A stretch of 43,987 bases of DNA from Acidobacteriota bacterium (GCA_021800255.1 JAJYZC010000024.1:1-43987); one strand, 5' to 3'; positions 23,836-32,950 are shown, counted from the first letter of the stretch. Notes: generated by a model not told the origin, from the sequence alone. A program made the numbers and translations.

Positions 23836-25986
23836 CTACTGGTCTGGCCGTTGCACCTCGACGGTCGCCGTAGGCCGATGCCACGAACGCACTGTCAGCC
23901 AAGCCAGATGGTCCTGCGCCTCATATCTCGCGGTCACGCTGCCGTCTGCCGAGAGAACCTCCGGCCTCCGGGGGCTATACACCGCAATGGTCTGGGCCGC
24001 TTCTTGAGCCGCGAATGCGACCGTAAAACGCATGGTCCGGCCGTCGGACAACTTCGGAATGCGTACCCGCCCCGCGGTGGCAAACTGTTCCCAGTCCCCG
24101 ATAAACGCCATCCCCGACGGGCCTATCGGAGTCACCACCGCATATCCCCACCCGTTGGTAAAAGGCAGCCTGGCCTCTCCGTCCGCCGCGATCCGTTCTC
24201 CGGAATGCGTTTTCCAGTTGTAGACGTAGACCGGCCCCGGGAAACCAAAATCCCGCGGACGGATCTCCGCTGCACTCTCCCCATGCCGCGCATAGGCGAA
24301 CACATACGCGATGCGCAGCTTCCCGAAGTCCGTCCATGTCTCGGCCACCATGGGCCCGCCTGTGCCCCGCGCATCCTCCAGGTACATCGCGTCCAGGGGA
24401 CGAATCGTCACATCCGGCTTCACAATTTCGCCGTCGCTGCGGATGGCGCGCCGCAGATCCGCGGCGTCAATCTTATCCAGCGGATCGCCCACGCCCACCG
24501 GCCCCGCAGACAGAGTGGACAGCGCCAGGTTGGCCTCCTCGGAGCTGAGGAATACATCCGTCCACGGCCAGATTCCCAGCGCCGTCGCCAGCCGCGAATC
24601 GTAGAGGAACATATCCCAGTCGCTGCGCTGGAAGCGGTCGTGGCTGGTGCGGATGGTGGTTAGGTTGTCATAGCGCGCTCCCTGCATGAAATCGGCCGGC
24701 GCCGCCATGCAGTACTGCATCGTCAGCCCGTACCGCTGCATCGCGGCCGCCATCTGGTTATGGAACGCCTGCGGATCGGTCAGGTTCGCTTCCGCCTTCG
24801 CATACCGGCCCAGCCAGTCCTGCTCGTAGACAGCTACGCCCGAACGCCGCAGCCACGCCGCGATTCGATTCCAGTAGCGCGGGTCCACAATCACATTCCC
24901 TGACATGCGGTACTCATGCCGGTAAGGGCTAAAGCGGTCGATCCACCGCGAGTGCGTAATCAGCGGCAGCCCCAACTCCTTATCGAATCCGCTTAGGCCA
25001 TGCGGAAAGAGATATGGGTCGGCTTGATACAGATAGATTCCTCCCACTGCGTTCGTCCATTTCCGCTTGTGCCAGTCCCCATACTCGCCTTTGGGATAGA
25101 ACCAGCTATCCAGTTGCAGGCTCCCGACCGGCGCTCCCACGGCGTCAAACGCCTTGCGCACCGCCAGCAGCGTGCCGCGATAGCCCAGTTGCGGATCGTA
25201 ATGATAGAAGTAAGTCGTACCGTGATCGGTCCAGTAACTCAGCTCGCGCAGCAGGATGTCCGCCTCCGGCGAGGGCGCGCGCCGGCCGTCCATCCTCTGC
25301 ATGGCTGCGCCCCAGCGGTCGATGGTCGCGTTGATGCCCTGGCCGGCTACGAACACCGTGGCATGAGAGAACCCCGCAGGCAGCTCGCGTACCGATTGCA
25401 CAATCGCGCTCGCCAGTTGGCCGTGCGACTGCATATCCGACACGAAGAAGTGATCGCCCGGCGAAATCACGAGCGTACGCAAAGCCCCGTCGAACAACAC
25501 CCACGGCCCCTCGTTGCCCAGCGTCCCGAACTCGTACACCGCGTGCGGCACGGGCTGAAAACCGAACCGGTAGAGCTTGGCCGGATACTCGCGAAAATCC
25601 GGAAAGGTGCCACGGTTCACACCCGTGCTCAGCATTTTGGCCGCGAACTCCGCCACCGGCCGGTTTTCGTAAAGGCGCACCATGCCCTCGCGTTCTCCGG
25701 CCTGGGTATACGTAAACACGATCTCCTCGTAATCCCCCAGCACATCGCGCCCAGCTTGCCTCCGCACATGCGCTGCCGGAACGCCCAGCGATCCGCGAAA
25801 TACCCAGCTCCAGGCTGGCAATGCCAGGGAGTACTCGCCGGAGGTCCTGACCTCTGCCCGGAACCTCCCGTGGCTCAGGATCACCGTCGCACACTTGGCG
25901 TGCGCCGCAAAAAGAAGCAGCAACAGATACAAAAAAATCCTGCCGGGTGTGAGAATTGCTTGAGAAGCTCGGTAATGACCTGCCAC
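23836..25986 (-). CDS. Large secreted protein resembling clan GH-D/GH36-like alpha-glycosidases
   Basis: A 716-residue protein with a Sec-type signal (RIFLYLLLLLFAAHAKCA). A beta-rich N-terminal part of about 230 residues leads into a probable TIM barrel: LLRELSYWTDHGTTYFYHYD, SLQLDSWFYPKGEYGDW, GVAVYEQDWLGRYAKAE, then SEEANLALSTLSAGPVGVGD. The LQLDSWF and YEQDWL segments resemble the DDGW and KWD strands of GH36/GH27 enzymes. I therefore suggest a retaining alpha-glycosidase, but the assignment is loose and the substrate is unknown. Start codon is GTG with AAGGGAG four bases upstream. It is the first gene of an operon with sulfatase 2. The promoter at 26115-26144 overlaps the candidate GntR operator. 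Confidence 0.55.
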   Translation of the reverse strand: MAGHYRASQAILTPGRIFLYLLLLLFAAHAKCATVILSHGRFRAEVRTSGEYSLALPAWSWVFRGSLGVPAAHVRRQAGRDVLGDYEEIVFTYTQAGEREGMVRLYENRPVAEFAAKMLSTGVNRGTFPDFREYPAKLYRFGFQPVPHAVYEFGTLGNEGPWVLFDGALRTLVISPGDHFFVSDMQSHGQLASAIVQSVRELPAGFSHATVFVAGQGINATIDRWGAAMQRMDGRRAPSPEADILLRELSYWTDHGTTYFYHYDPQLGYRGTLLAVRKAFDAVGAPVGSLQLDSWFYPKGEYGDWHKRKWTNAVGGIYLYQADPYLFPHGLSGFDKELGLPLITHSRWIDRFSPYRHEYRMSGNVIVDPRYWNRIAAWLRRSGVAVYEQDWLGRYAKAEANLTDPQAFHNQMAAAMQRYGLTMQYCMAAPADFMQGARYDNLTTIRTSHDRFQRSDWDMFLYDSRLATALGIWPWTDVFLSSEEANLALSTLSAGPVGVGDPLDKIDAADLRRAIRSDGEIVKPDVTIRPLDAMYLEDARGTGGPMVAETWTDFGKLRIAYVFAYARHGESAAEIRPRDFGFPGPVYVYNWKTHSGERIAADGEARLPFTNGWGYAVVTPIGPSGMAFIGDWEQFATAGRVRIPKLSDGRTMRFTVAFAAQEAAQTIAVYSPRRPEVLSADGSVTARYEAQDHLAWLTVRSWHRPTATVEVQRPDQ

Positions 25987-26114
25987 GGTACTCCCTTTCC
26001 CGGGCCCGTGCGCCTTCCGCCTTTCGTTGGGGACGTCCAGGCGCGATCAAGACCTGACGATTGCCGAGGGGCAGATTCGGCGGGAGGGATCGAACGGAAA
26101 ATTATTTCTGTGCT

Positions 26115-26144
26115 ACGATACCTCTAGTCATCTGGATGTGTCAA
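26115..26144 (-). promoter_or_regulatory. Predicted promoter of the glycosidase-sulfatase operon with operator in the spacer
   Basis: On the minus strand, TTGACA and TATCGT are separated by 18 bases. The spacer contains CATCCAGATG, a four-base inverted repeat, which is the core of the element TAGTCATCTGGATGTGTCAA (26125-26144 on the plus strand). That element recurs at 27015-27034. Protein bound there would block the promoter. The divergent GntR gene starts 25 bp beyond, so it may also be autoregulated. Confidence 0.55.
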
Positions 26145-26168
26145 TATCTATCTGGAGGAAGCCTGCAT

Positions 26169-26894
26169 ATGCTGAATACCGATCCGCGGCTGGTGCGCTA
26201 TCAGAAACTCCGCGATGACTTTGTTCTCAAAATCGCCCAGCAGGAGTGGCGCGCCGGCGAGGCCATTCCCGGTCAGGAAGAACTGGCCAAATCCTACGGC
26301 ATCGCCGTGGGCACGGTGCGCAAGGCCGTCGATCTGCTCGTGGCCGAGGGTCTGCTGGAGCGCATACAGGGCCGCGGCACCTTTGTAAGAAGGGCCAGCT
26401 TCGACGGCTCTCTTTTTCGTTTCTTCCGCTTTCAGGAAAAGAGCGGTCCGCGCCGCATCCCCAGCAGCCGCATTCTGCTGCGCGAAACCGTGGAAGCGCC
26501 TGCGGCGGTCTGCACAACCCTAGAGATGCGCAACCGCAGCAAAGCCATTCATATGCTGCGCCTCCGCTCCATCGAGCAAGAGCCTGTCCTGGTTGAAGAT
26601 ATTTGGCTCCCCTGGGACAAGTTTCGCAGCTTTGCCACGCTCGAAACGGGCCGCATCGGCGATCTGCTGTATCCAGCCTACGAAGAATTCTGCGGACAGA
26701 TTGTTGCTTCCGCCAGTGAAACCCTCACCGTGGCCGTTGTCAGTTCTCACGACGCGCGCCACCTGCGGCTCGCTGCCGGCACGCCGGTGGTGGTCATCGA
26801 GCGCATCGCGCGCGGCTATGACCGCGCTCCGCTGGAGTGGCGCTGCTCACGCGGCCCGGCCACTCATTTCTCTTATCACGTCGAAATTCGATGA
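26169..26894 (+). CDS. GntR-family (HutC/UTRA) transcriptional regulator
   Basis: A 241-residue regulator. Residues 1-72 are the GntR winged helix (YQKLRDDFVLKIAQQEWRAG, IPGQEELAKSYGIAVGTVRK, RIQGRGTFVRR). Residues about 90-240 are a UTRA-type effector domain (LLRETVEAPAAVCTTLEM, EDIWLPWDKF, VVVIERIARGYDRAPLEWR). HutC-type members usually bind sugar phosphates or carboxylates and repress catabolic genes. It sits between two diverging arms of the glycan cluster, and its own upstream region and the next promoter (MFS) share a 23-bp near-identical element. I chose the ATG after GGAGGAA (ten-base spacing); an in-frame ATG 12 codons earlier lies inside the candidate operator. Confidence 0.9.
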   Translation: MLNTDPRLVRYQKLRDDFVLKIAQQEWRAGEAIPGQEELAKSYGIAVGTVRKAVDLLVAEGLLERIQGRGTFVRRASFDGSLFRFFRFQEKSGPRRIPSSRILLRETVEAPAAVCTTLEMRNRSKAIHMLRLRSIEQEPVLVEDIWLPWDKFRSFATLETGRIGDLLYPAYEEFCGQIVASASETLTVAVVSSHDARHLRLAAGTPVVVIERIARGYDRAPLEWRCSRGPATHFSYHVEIR

Positions 26895-27013
26895 TCGGCC
26901 GCCGGCGAGTGGGCATTTGAGGCCATTGGCTTTACAAAGGAGCCTCGATTCGATGGCGCCGGGAGCGGACCGCTGACCTGGGAATCAAAAAAAATTCCGG
27001 CTAGATTTCGCAA

Positions 27014-27042
27014 TTAGACATATGGATGTATTAATATATATA
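27014..27042 (+). promoter_or_regulatory. Predicted promoter of the MFS arm with operator in the spacer
   Basis: TTAGAC and TATATA are separated by 17 bases. The spacer holds the candidate operator (CATATGGATGTATTAATATA, within 27019-27041), which matches the GntR upstream element at 19 of 23 positions. The AT-rich box stands out from the GC-rich surroundings. Confidence 0.5.
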
Positions 27043-27189
27043 TGACTGGAAGAGATGGAGACTCTGCGTGTAAATCCAGGCCCGCGCGCGGTGCGCTTGC
27101 GGCTCTGTTCCCGTGGACCGAAAGCATTTTTCCATACTCGTAGGTACTCACTGACCCGCAGACAAGACCGAGAGGTGACTACGCACGCT

Positions 27190-28422
27190 ATGTTCGGCTG
27201 GTACCGCGATCTTTCGCGCCACGAGCGCCGCGCCTTCCTCGTCTGCTACGGAGGATGGACCCTGGACGCGCTGGACGCCCAGATGTATGCTCTGGTGATT
27301 CCTGCGCTCCTGGCGAGCTGGCACATCTCGCGGTACGAGGCGGGGTCTGTAGCCGGCGCTTCCCTCGCCGCTTCGGCCGTTGGCGGATGGCTCGCCGGTA
27401 CCCTCGCCGACCGCTGGGGCCGCGTTCGCATCCTGCAAATCACCGTGGGCTGGTTTGCGGTCTTCAGCCTGCTCTCGGCCGGAGCGCAGAATTTTCAGCA
27501 TCTTTTTTTCTACCGCACCGTGCAGGGCCTCGGCTTTGGGGGTGAGTGGACGGCCGGCACGGTGCTTCTGGCCGAACTGGTTCCCGCCTACGTGCGCGGC
27601 CGGGCCTTGGGCACTTTGCAGAGCGGGTGGGCCATCGGCTGGGGCGGCGCCGTGCTCTGTTCCACGGCGGTTTTTGCCGTTCTGCCCCAGCACCTTGCCT
27701 GGCGCGCTCTGTTTGCCATGGGCTTTCTTCCCGCTCTTCTGCTTTTGTATATTCAGCGTTCACTTGGCGGTTCGTCTTTTCCCGTCTCCAGAGGGTCCTC
27801 TGGTTCACGGCCCCGCCCGGCTTCGATGATGGAAATTTTTTCTCCGCAGACGCTTCGTACTACGCTCCTGGCGGCGCTGCTCGGTCTGGGCGCTCACGGC
27901 GGCTACTATGCCCTCACCGTCTGGCTGCCCACCTGGATGCTCAACGTCCGCCATCTTTCCGTCATCAACATGAGCGCCTATCTCGGCGTCATCATTCTCT
28001 TCTTCGGACTCGGCTGCTTGGGCGCAGCATCTCTCCTTGACCGGCTGGGGCGCCGCCGCACCATCGTGCTCTTCTCCGCCGGCTGCGCACTGATGATCGC
28101 TGTGTATCTGCTCGCCCCCATCGGCAGCGCCGCCATGTTCTGTCTCGGTGCGCCGCTGGGATTTTTCTCCGCTGGCATTCCCGCCTGTATGGGTACGCTC
28201 TTCAGCGAGCTTTTCCCCGCCGGCATGCGCGGCTCCGGCGTGGGCTTCTGTTACAACTTCGGACGCTTTGCTTCCGCGGGGCTTCCCGTGCTGGTGGGCG
28301 AGCTTGCCGGCAGAATCCGTCTAAGTCTGGCCATCGGCAGCGTGGCCGTGTCAGCCTACTTATTGGTTGCCTTGAGCGTGCTCGCGCTTCCTGAAACTCG
28401 CCGGCGGGTACTCCCGCTATGA
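27190..28422 (+). CDS. MFS transporter, likely organic-acid or sugar-acid:proton symporter
   Basis: A 410-residue membrane protein with about twelve helices. MFS landmarks are GGWTLDALDAQMYALVIPAL in helix 1, GWLAGTLADRWGRVR (the loop 2-3 motif) and GFGGEWTAGTVLLAELVP in helix 4-5, with DRLGRRRTIVLF in the second half. The helix 1 and helix 4 patterns resemble carboxylate and sialate-type symporters. It would import the monomer released by the periplasmic enzymes. The start is uncertain: the ATG at 27190 and the GTG at 27175 both give a proper N-terminus; longer starts add a polar stretch. It is the first gene of the plus arm and is followed 48 bp later by a lactonase-like gene. Confidence 0.85.
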   Translation: MFGWYRDLSRHERRAFLVCYGGWTLDALDAQMYALVIPALLASWHISRYEAGSVAGASLAASAVGGWLAGTLADRWGRVRILQITVGWFAVFSLLSAGAQNFQHLFFYRTVQGLGFGGEWTAGTVLLAELVPAYVRGRALGTLQSGWAIGWGGAVLCSTAVFAVLPQHLAWRALFAMGFLPALLLLYIQRSLGGSSFPVSRGSSGSRPRPASMMEIFSPQTLRTTLLAALLGLGAHGGYYALTVWLPTWMLNVRHLSVINMSAYLGVIILFFGLGCLGAASLLDRLGRRRTIVLFSAGCALMIAVYLLAPIGSAAMFCLGAPLGFFSAGIPACMGTLFSELFPAGMRGSGVGFCYNFGRFASAGLPVLVGELAGRIRLSLAIGSVAVSAYLLVALSVLALPETRRRVLPL

Positions 28423-28470
28423 TTCCAGCCGGCATGATTTTAACCATCCACGTTGGCCGAGGTTTCGCCT

Positions 28471-29391
28471 ATGACCACTCGCAGGAACTTTATTCGCACT
28501 TCCGCTAAGGCATTGACGACCATGATTGTTTCCAGTCTCCCGGCATTCGCAGCTACAGAAGAGGAAACCGCTATCGACGCTCATGCGCATGTCTTCACCA
28601 ACCACCTGCACATTGCGCGGTTCCATCGCTATATCCCGCGTGAAAGCGCGCCGGTGGAAGAATTTCTTGCTCTGCTCGATCAATTTCACTTCACCGGCGG
28701 CGTCAATATCCAGCCCAGCTTTCTGGGGACGGATGACAGCTATCTGCTCTCCTGTCTGCGAAAACATCCTCATCGCCTGCGCGGTGTCATCGTCATCGAC
28801 CCCAAAACCGGTCTTGAGACCATCGAGCATCATCGCCATGCCGGATGCACCGGCATCCGCCTCAATCTCTTCGGATTGCCTGACCCGCCGCTCGCCGATC
28901 CCGAGTGGGCGCGCATCCTGGTGCGCATGAAAGAGATTGGCTGGCACGTCGAATTGCACGTTGAAGCGCGGCGCATTCACGAAATAGCTCCGCCCATCCT
29001 GCACGCCGGCGTGCGCCTCGTCGTCGACCACTTCGGCCGTCCCGATCCCCGCCTCGGTACGGCCGACCCTGGGTTCCAGTATCTGCTTTCGCTCGCTTCC
29101 ACCCGGCAAGTCTGGGTGAAGACCTCTGCGTTCTATCGCACCGGCGGGCCCGTGCATGGCGCCCAGTTCGCCCTCGCCACACTGCCCATGCTGAAACACA
29201 ACTTTGGGTTGGATCGTATGCTCTGGGGCAGCGATTGGCCGCATACCCAATTTGAAAACGTGATGAACTATCAAAAGGCATACAACTTCATGCTGAAGAT
29301 GTACCCCGATCCCGCTGAGCGCAGAATCGTTCTCGGCAGCACGCCGGAACACCTTTATGGCTTCCCGGCTAGGATGACAGCCAATGACTGA
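28471..29391 (+). CDS. Tat-exported amidohydrolase_2 family enzyme (lactonase-like)
   Basis: A 306-residue TIM-barrel metal hydrolase of the COG3618-like group (2-pyrone-4,6-dicarboxylate lactonase, sugar lactonases, galactarolactone isomerase). Metal and catalytic residues are in AIDAHAHVFT (HxH), VVDHFGRPD and WGSDWPHTQF (the Asp). The signal MTTRRNFIRTSAKALTTMIV is twin-arginine-like, so the enzyme would act in the periplasm, which is unusual for sugar-acid lactonases. A role in opening lactones released during uronic-acid or deoxy-sugar breakdown is inference from context. The ATG at 28471 has GAGG eight bases upstream. The stop overlaps the next gene's start by eight bp. Confidence 0.82.
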   Translation: MTTRRNFIRTSAKALTTMIVSSLPAFAATEEETAIDAHAHVFTNHLHIARFHRYIPRESAPVEEFLALLDQFHFTGGVNIQPSFLGTDDSYLLSCLRKHPHRLRGVIVIDPKTGLETIEHHRHAGCTGIRLNLFGLPDPPLADPEWARILVRMKEIGWHVELHVEARRIHEIAPPILHAGVRLVVDHFGRPDPRLGTADPGFQYLLSLASTRQVWVKTSAFYRTGGPVHGAQFALATLPMLKHNFGLDRMLWGSDWPHTQFENVMNYQKAYNFMLKMYPDPAERRIVLGSTPEHLYGFPARMTAND

Positions 29392-30997
29392 GATCAGACT
29401 GCGCAGAGAGTTCCTCCGTCTGGCCGGCAAGGGTGCGGCAACCGGAATGTTTCTTCCTGGCATTTGTGCGGCACAATCTGCCGCGCGCGACAGTCAGCCC
29501 TTCGAGATACCTCACACGGTCTGGAATGTAAAGGCTGCGGGTGTTATCGGCGATGGCAAAACCATTGACACTCCCGCCATTAACCGGCTGATCGAACGAG
29601 CCGCCCGAAGCGGCGGCGGTTTGATTTGGTTCCCGCCCGGAACCTACGCCTGCTACTCAATCCATTTGCGCAGCAATATCGCGCTCTATCTCGATACCGG
29701 TGCGGTGATTTTGGCTGCGGACAGCCCGCCGGCCGGCTCACCCGGCGGCTACGATCATCCGGAATCCAACCAGCCCTGGGAGTCCTATCAGGACTTTGGA
29801 CATAATCATTGGCATAACAGTCTCATCTGGGGAGAAGATCTCCATAACATCTCGATTACCGGCCCCGGCCGCATCTGGGGAAGAGGACTGAGCAAAGGGC
29901 GCGGCTCCGGTCCTGACGCCAAGACTCCAGGCGTGGCCGATAAAACCATCGCTCTGAAGAATTGCAGCTCTGTTATCCTTCGTGACTTCCAGATACTAGA
30001 GGGCGGCCATTTCGGAATTTTAGCCACCGGCGTCAACAATCTGACCATCGATAACCTCACCATCGACACCAATCGCGATGGCATGGATATTGACTGCTGC
30101 CGCAATGTGCGTATCTCGAACTGCACGGTCAACTCGCCATGGGATGACGGGATTTGCTTGAAGTCCTCCTATGCGCTCGGCCGCCAGGTTTTGACCGAGG
30201 ACGTGACCATCAGCAACTGTTTTGTCACCGCGAGCTATGAGCTCGGCGCCGTGCTCGATGGAACATACCGCAGATTTCCCGCCGGCGCACAGGTGGCCCG
30301 TCAGGGACGCATTAAATTAGGCACCGAGTCAGCCGGCGGCTTTCGCAATATAGCCATCTCCAATTGTGTGCTCGACGGCTGCAAGGGCCTGGCGCTGGAA
30401 ACCGTGGACGGGGGGCTGCTGGAGGAGATTGCGATTTCAAACATCACCCTGCGCTCCATCACCGACACTCCGCTTTTTCTGCGCCTGGGCAGAAGAATGC
30501 GCGTCCCCCCGGGAGCCGTTATCGGAACCTTGCGCCGCGTACTGATCGACAACCTCGTCAGCTACGATTGCGCATCGCCGCTGCCTGCAATGATCATGGG
30601 CATTCCAGAACATCCCGTCGAAGATATTCACATCAATAATCTATACATGCACCATCGTCCCGGCGCCCCGGCATCGCAGGCATCCGTTGTGCCTCCGGAG
30701 CAACAGACGCTTTATCCGGAAGCAAATCGCTTCGGTCCCATGCCGTCCCAGGGATTCTTCATCCGGCACGCGCGCAACATCGCCATCGCCAACACCGAAA
30801 TTGTGTGTGCGAGTGAGGATGCGAGGCCCTTTTTCGCGCTAACCGGCGTCAGCGACGTGGATCTGTTTCGCGTCCGCATGCGACCCCTTGAACGTGTTCC
30901 GCGATTTCTGCTTCAGGACGTGCGCGAATTGAGGATTGCTGCCTGCCGCGGTATGGCCGATAAAGATCTGCCGTGGATAAAAGAAGGCGTCTTATGA
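29384..30997 (+). CDS. Tat-exported GH28-like parallel beta-helix glycosidase, paralogue 2
   Basis: A 537-residue paralogue of the protein at 15284-16924. It shares a twin-arginine-type leader (RLRREFLRLAGKGAATGMFL), the N-cap GVIGDGKTIDTPAINRLIER, NRDGMDI, SPWDDGICLKSS and GRIKLGTESAGGF. Here too, the GHG position reads ASYELGAV, without His. Both also carry the marker DFGHNHWHNSLIWGE. The gene overlaps the preceding amidohydrolase gene by eight bp and is followed, 189 bp on, by sulfatase 3. The two cluster arms thus each have one GH28-like enzyme next to a sulfatase, which fits duplication and divergence for two linkages or two sulfation states. Confidence 0.85.
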   Translation: MTEIRLRREFLRLAGKGAATGMFLPGICAAQSAARDSQPFEIPHTVWNVKAAGVIGDGKTIDTPAINRLIERAARSGGGLIWFPPGTYACYSIHLRSNIALYLDTGAVILAADSPPAGSPGGYDHPESNQPWESYQDFGHNHWHNSLIWGEDLHNISITGPGRIWGRGLSKGRGSGPDAKTPGVADKTIALKNCSSVILRDFQILEGGHFGILATGVNNLTIDNLTIDTNRDGMDIDCCRNVRISNCTVNSPWDDGICLKSSYALGRQVLTEDVTISNCFVTASYELGAVLDGTYRRFPAGAQVARQGRIKLGTESAGGFRNIAISNCVLDGCKGLALETVDGGLLEEIAISNITLRSITDTPLFLRLGRRMRVPPGAVIGTLRRVLIDNLVSYDCASPLPAMIMGIPEHPVEDIHINNLYMHHRPGAPASQASVVPPEQQTLYPEANRFGPMPSQGFFIRHARNIAIANTEIVCASEDARPFFALTGVSDVDLFRVRMRPLERVPRFLLQDVRELRIAACRGMADKDLPWIKEGVL

Positions 30998-31186
30998 AGG
31001 CGGCGGCACGAGCTGGATGCGGCAAGAGCGCCCCGAATTCAGCAATAGAGTTCCCGCTGCTCCCCGCCGAAACCGGTATGGAATTGATTTGAGTTGGGGG
31101 ATCAGAAAGAATGAGAGTGGGGAAAATCGGTTAGAAGAACTAGCTTTTGCCGGCCAGCGTTTGCCAGCGGAGGATTTGCATTCACC

Positions 31187-32671
31187 ATGCCGCACAATGA
31201 CCCAAGCCGCCGCCATTTTCTGAGAGCCTCGGCGATCTCAGGCATACTATTCGGCGCCGCCGGCGCCGGAGCCTCGTTGCTGCCTCAGCCGGAAGCATCT
31301 TCAGAGCAGAAAGCGGATGCCGCGGAAAGCCGGCAACCCCTGAATATCGTTCTCTACTGCTGCGATCAGATGCGCGCCGATTTTGTAGGCGCGTTTGGCG
31401 AGAATTCCATGAGCCGCACGCCTACTCTCAATCGCATGGTGCAGCGCGGATCGTCGTTTCGTTACGCCGTCACTAACCAGCCGCTCTGCTCGCCCTCGCG
31501 CGCTTGTATGATCACGGGGCGATATGCCACGGAAACCGGCGAGTGGAAGATCGGCGTCGGCATGAGGACCGATCTGCCCACGCTGGCCTCCGTCCTCACC
31601 GAAAACGGCTATACCGCCAATTTCATCGGCAAATGGCACCTCATGCGCTCCGACCGCAAGAAGGGTGTGGGTCTGGGATGGGTTCCGCCGCATCTGCGCT
31701 ATGGATTTGACGGTTTGTGGGAAGGCGCCAACGAGTTCGAGTGGACTACCCACCCTTATTACGGCACCATCTGGAACAACGCTGGCGATCCCATCAATTA
31801 TAAAGATGAATATCGCGTCGATTTCATCACTCATCAGGCCATCCAATTTCTCCGCCAGCCTCACGCCAAGCCGTTCCTGCTCTATGTTTCTCAACTGGAG
31901 CCGCACCAGCAGAATGATCTGCATCGCATGGTCGCTCCCAAAGGCTACGCCGGGCGTTTTACCAATCCGCTTGTGCCCGCCGACTGCCGCGATCTTCCCG
32001 GCGATTGGCAGCAACAGCTACCTGACTACTACGGCTGCGTCCAGAAGATCGATGAGTCCGTGGCCGCGATTCTCAAAACCCTCGATGAACAGGGCCTCGC
32101 TGGCAACACGATCGTCTGCTTCATCAGCGATCACGGCTGCCACTTTGAAACCCGCAACACCGAATACAAGCGCAGCCCGCACGACGCATCCATCCGTTTC
32201 CCGTTTATCCTCACCGGCCCTGGATTGGACCACGGCATCATCCGCGATGAAATCGTGACCATGATCGACCTCACTCCCACGCTGCTGGCCGCCGCCGGAG
32301 CGCCCGTCCCGCGCTCTATGAAGGGACGCAATGCGCTGCCGCTGCTCTCTTCGCAGCGGGCTCGCGACCAATGGGAAGACGTTGCCTATATCCAGATCAG
32401 CGATTCCATGGTGGGCCGCGCCATCCGCACCCGGGAATGGTGTTATTGCGTAGCCGACCGCTCTAAAAAGGGCAACGAGGTACCTGCGAGCATGCATTAC
32501 GAGGAATATCAGATGTACAACATGTACGACGATCCGAACCAGCAGGTAAACCTCGCTGCCCGCAAGGAATACCGCGAGCAAGCAGCCATGCTACGCAAAC
32601 TGCTACTGAAAAAAATGGCCGAGGCGGGCGAACCCGAAGCCGAGATTGTTCCCGCCCGCCTTTATCCGTAA
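31187..32671 (+). CDS. Tat-exported sulfatase 3
   Basis: A 494-residue sulfatase with a Tat signal (SRRHFLRASAISGILFGAAG). The metal site NIVLYCCDQMRADFVGAFG is of the 'CDQMR' type seen in choline-sulfatase-like and glycan sulfatases. It has the Cys-type formylglycine site CSPSRACMITG, KWHLMR, and FISDHGCHFETR. It ends the plus arm. It differs clearly from sulfatases 1 and 2 (MADDMG and MPDDLG types), so the three probably have different substrates. GGAGG is 13 bases before the ATG, a long spacing. The 189-bp gap after the GH28-like gene shows no obvious terminator, so co-transcription is possible. Confidence 0.93.
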   Translation: MPHNDPSRRHFLRASAISGILFGAAGAGASLLPQPEASSEQKADAAESRQPLNIVLYCCDQMRADFVGAFGENSMSRTPTLNRMVQRGSSFRYAVTNQPLCSPSRACMITGRYATETGEWKIGVGMRTDLPTLASVLTENGYTANFIGKWHLMRSDRKKGVGLGWVPPHLRYGFDGLWEGANEFEWTTHPYYGTIWNNAGDPINYKDEYRVDFITHQAIQFLRQPHAKPFLLYVSQLEPHQQNDLHRMVAPKGYAGRFTNPLVPADCRDLPGDWQQQLPDYYGCVQKIDESVAAILKTLDEQGLAGNTIVCFISDHGCHFETRNTEYKRSPHDASIRFPFILTGPGLDHGIIRDEIVTMIDLTPTLLAAAGAPVPRSMKGRNALPLLSSQRARDQWEDVAYIQISDSMVGRAIRTREWCYCVADRSKKGNEVPASMHYEEYQMYNMYDDPNQQVNLAARKEYREQAAMLRKLLLKKMAEAGEPEAEIVPARLYP

Positions 32672-32950
32672 GCCCTCACTCCACACCCCCGGGATTTATC
32701 GCATTGGCGCCTATCCCGATGGGGTCTTGTGCATACGAATCGCTACAACATCCCCCAAGCCAGCATTCTGGACCATGGCAAGGAACAGAGAGAACTTAGT
32801 CTACTGTCATGGGCGGAGCCAATGTATGGTCCGCCGCGTACACCTTGGGCAGTGCACAAATTTCCGAGTTAAGAGGCAAAAAGTGCTTCGCTGGCTGTTG
32901 CAATTCAATGTTTGCGCAGATACTCCAGGTATGCGTATTGGTCATCCGTT
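32672..32950. other. Gene-poor stretch after sulfatase 3
   Basis: 279 bp with no coding frame I trust. Base composition looks visibly less GC-rich than the flanking operons. It leads into a degenerate excisionase-like gene next to tRNA-His, so it may belong to a decayed insertion. Confidence 0.4.

Noticed and set aside
31017..31223. 68-codon frame between the second GH28-like gene and sulfatase 3
   Set aside because: It overlaps the sulfatase start and shows no family resemblance or ribosome binding site.
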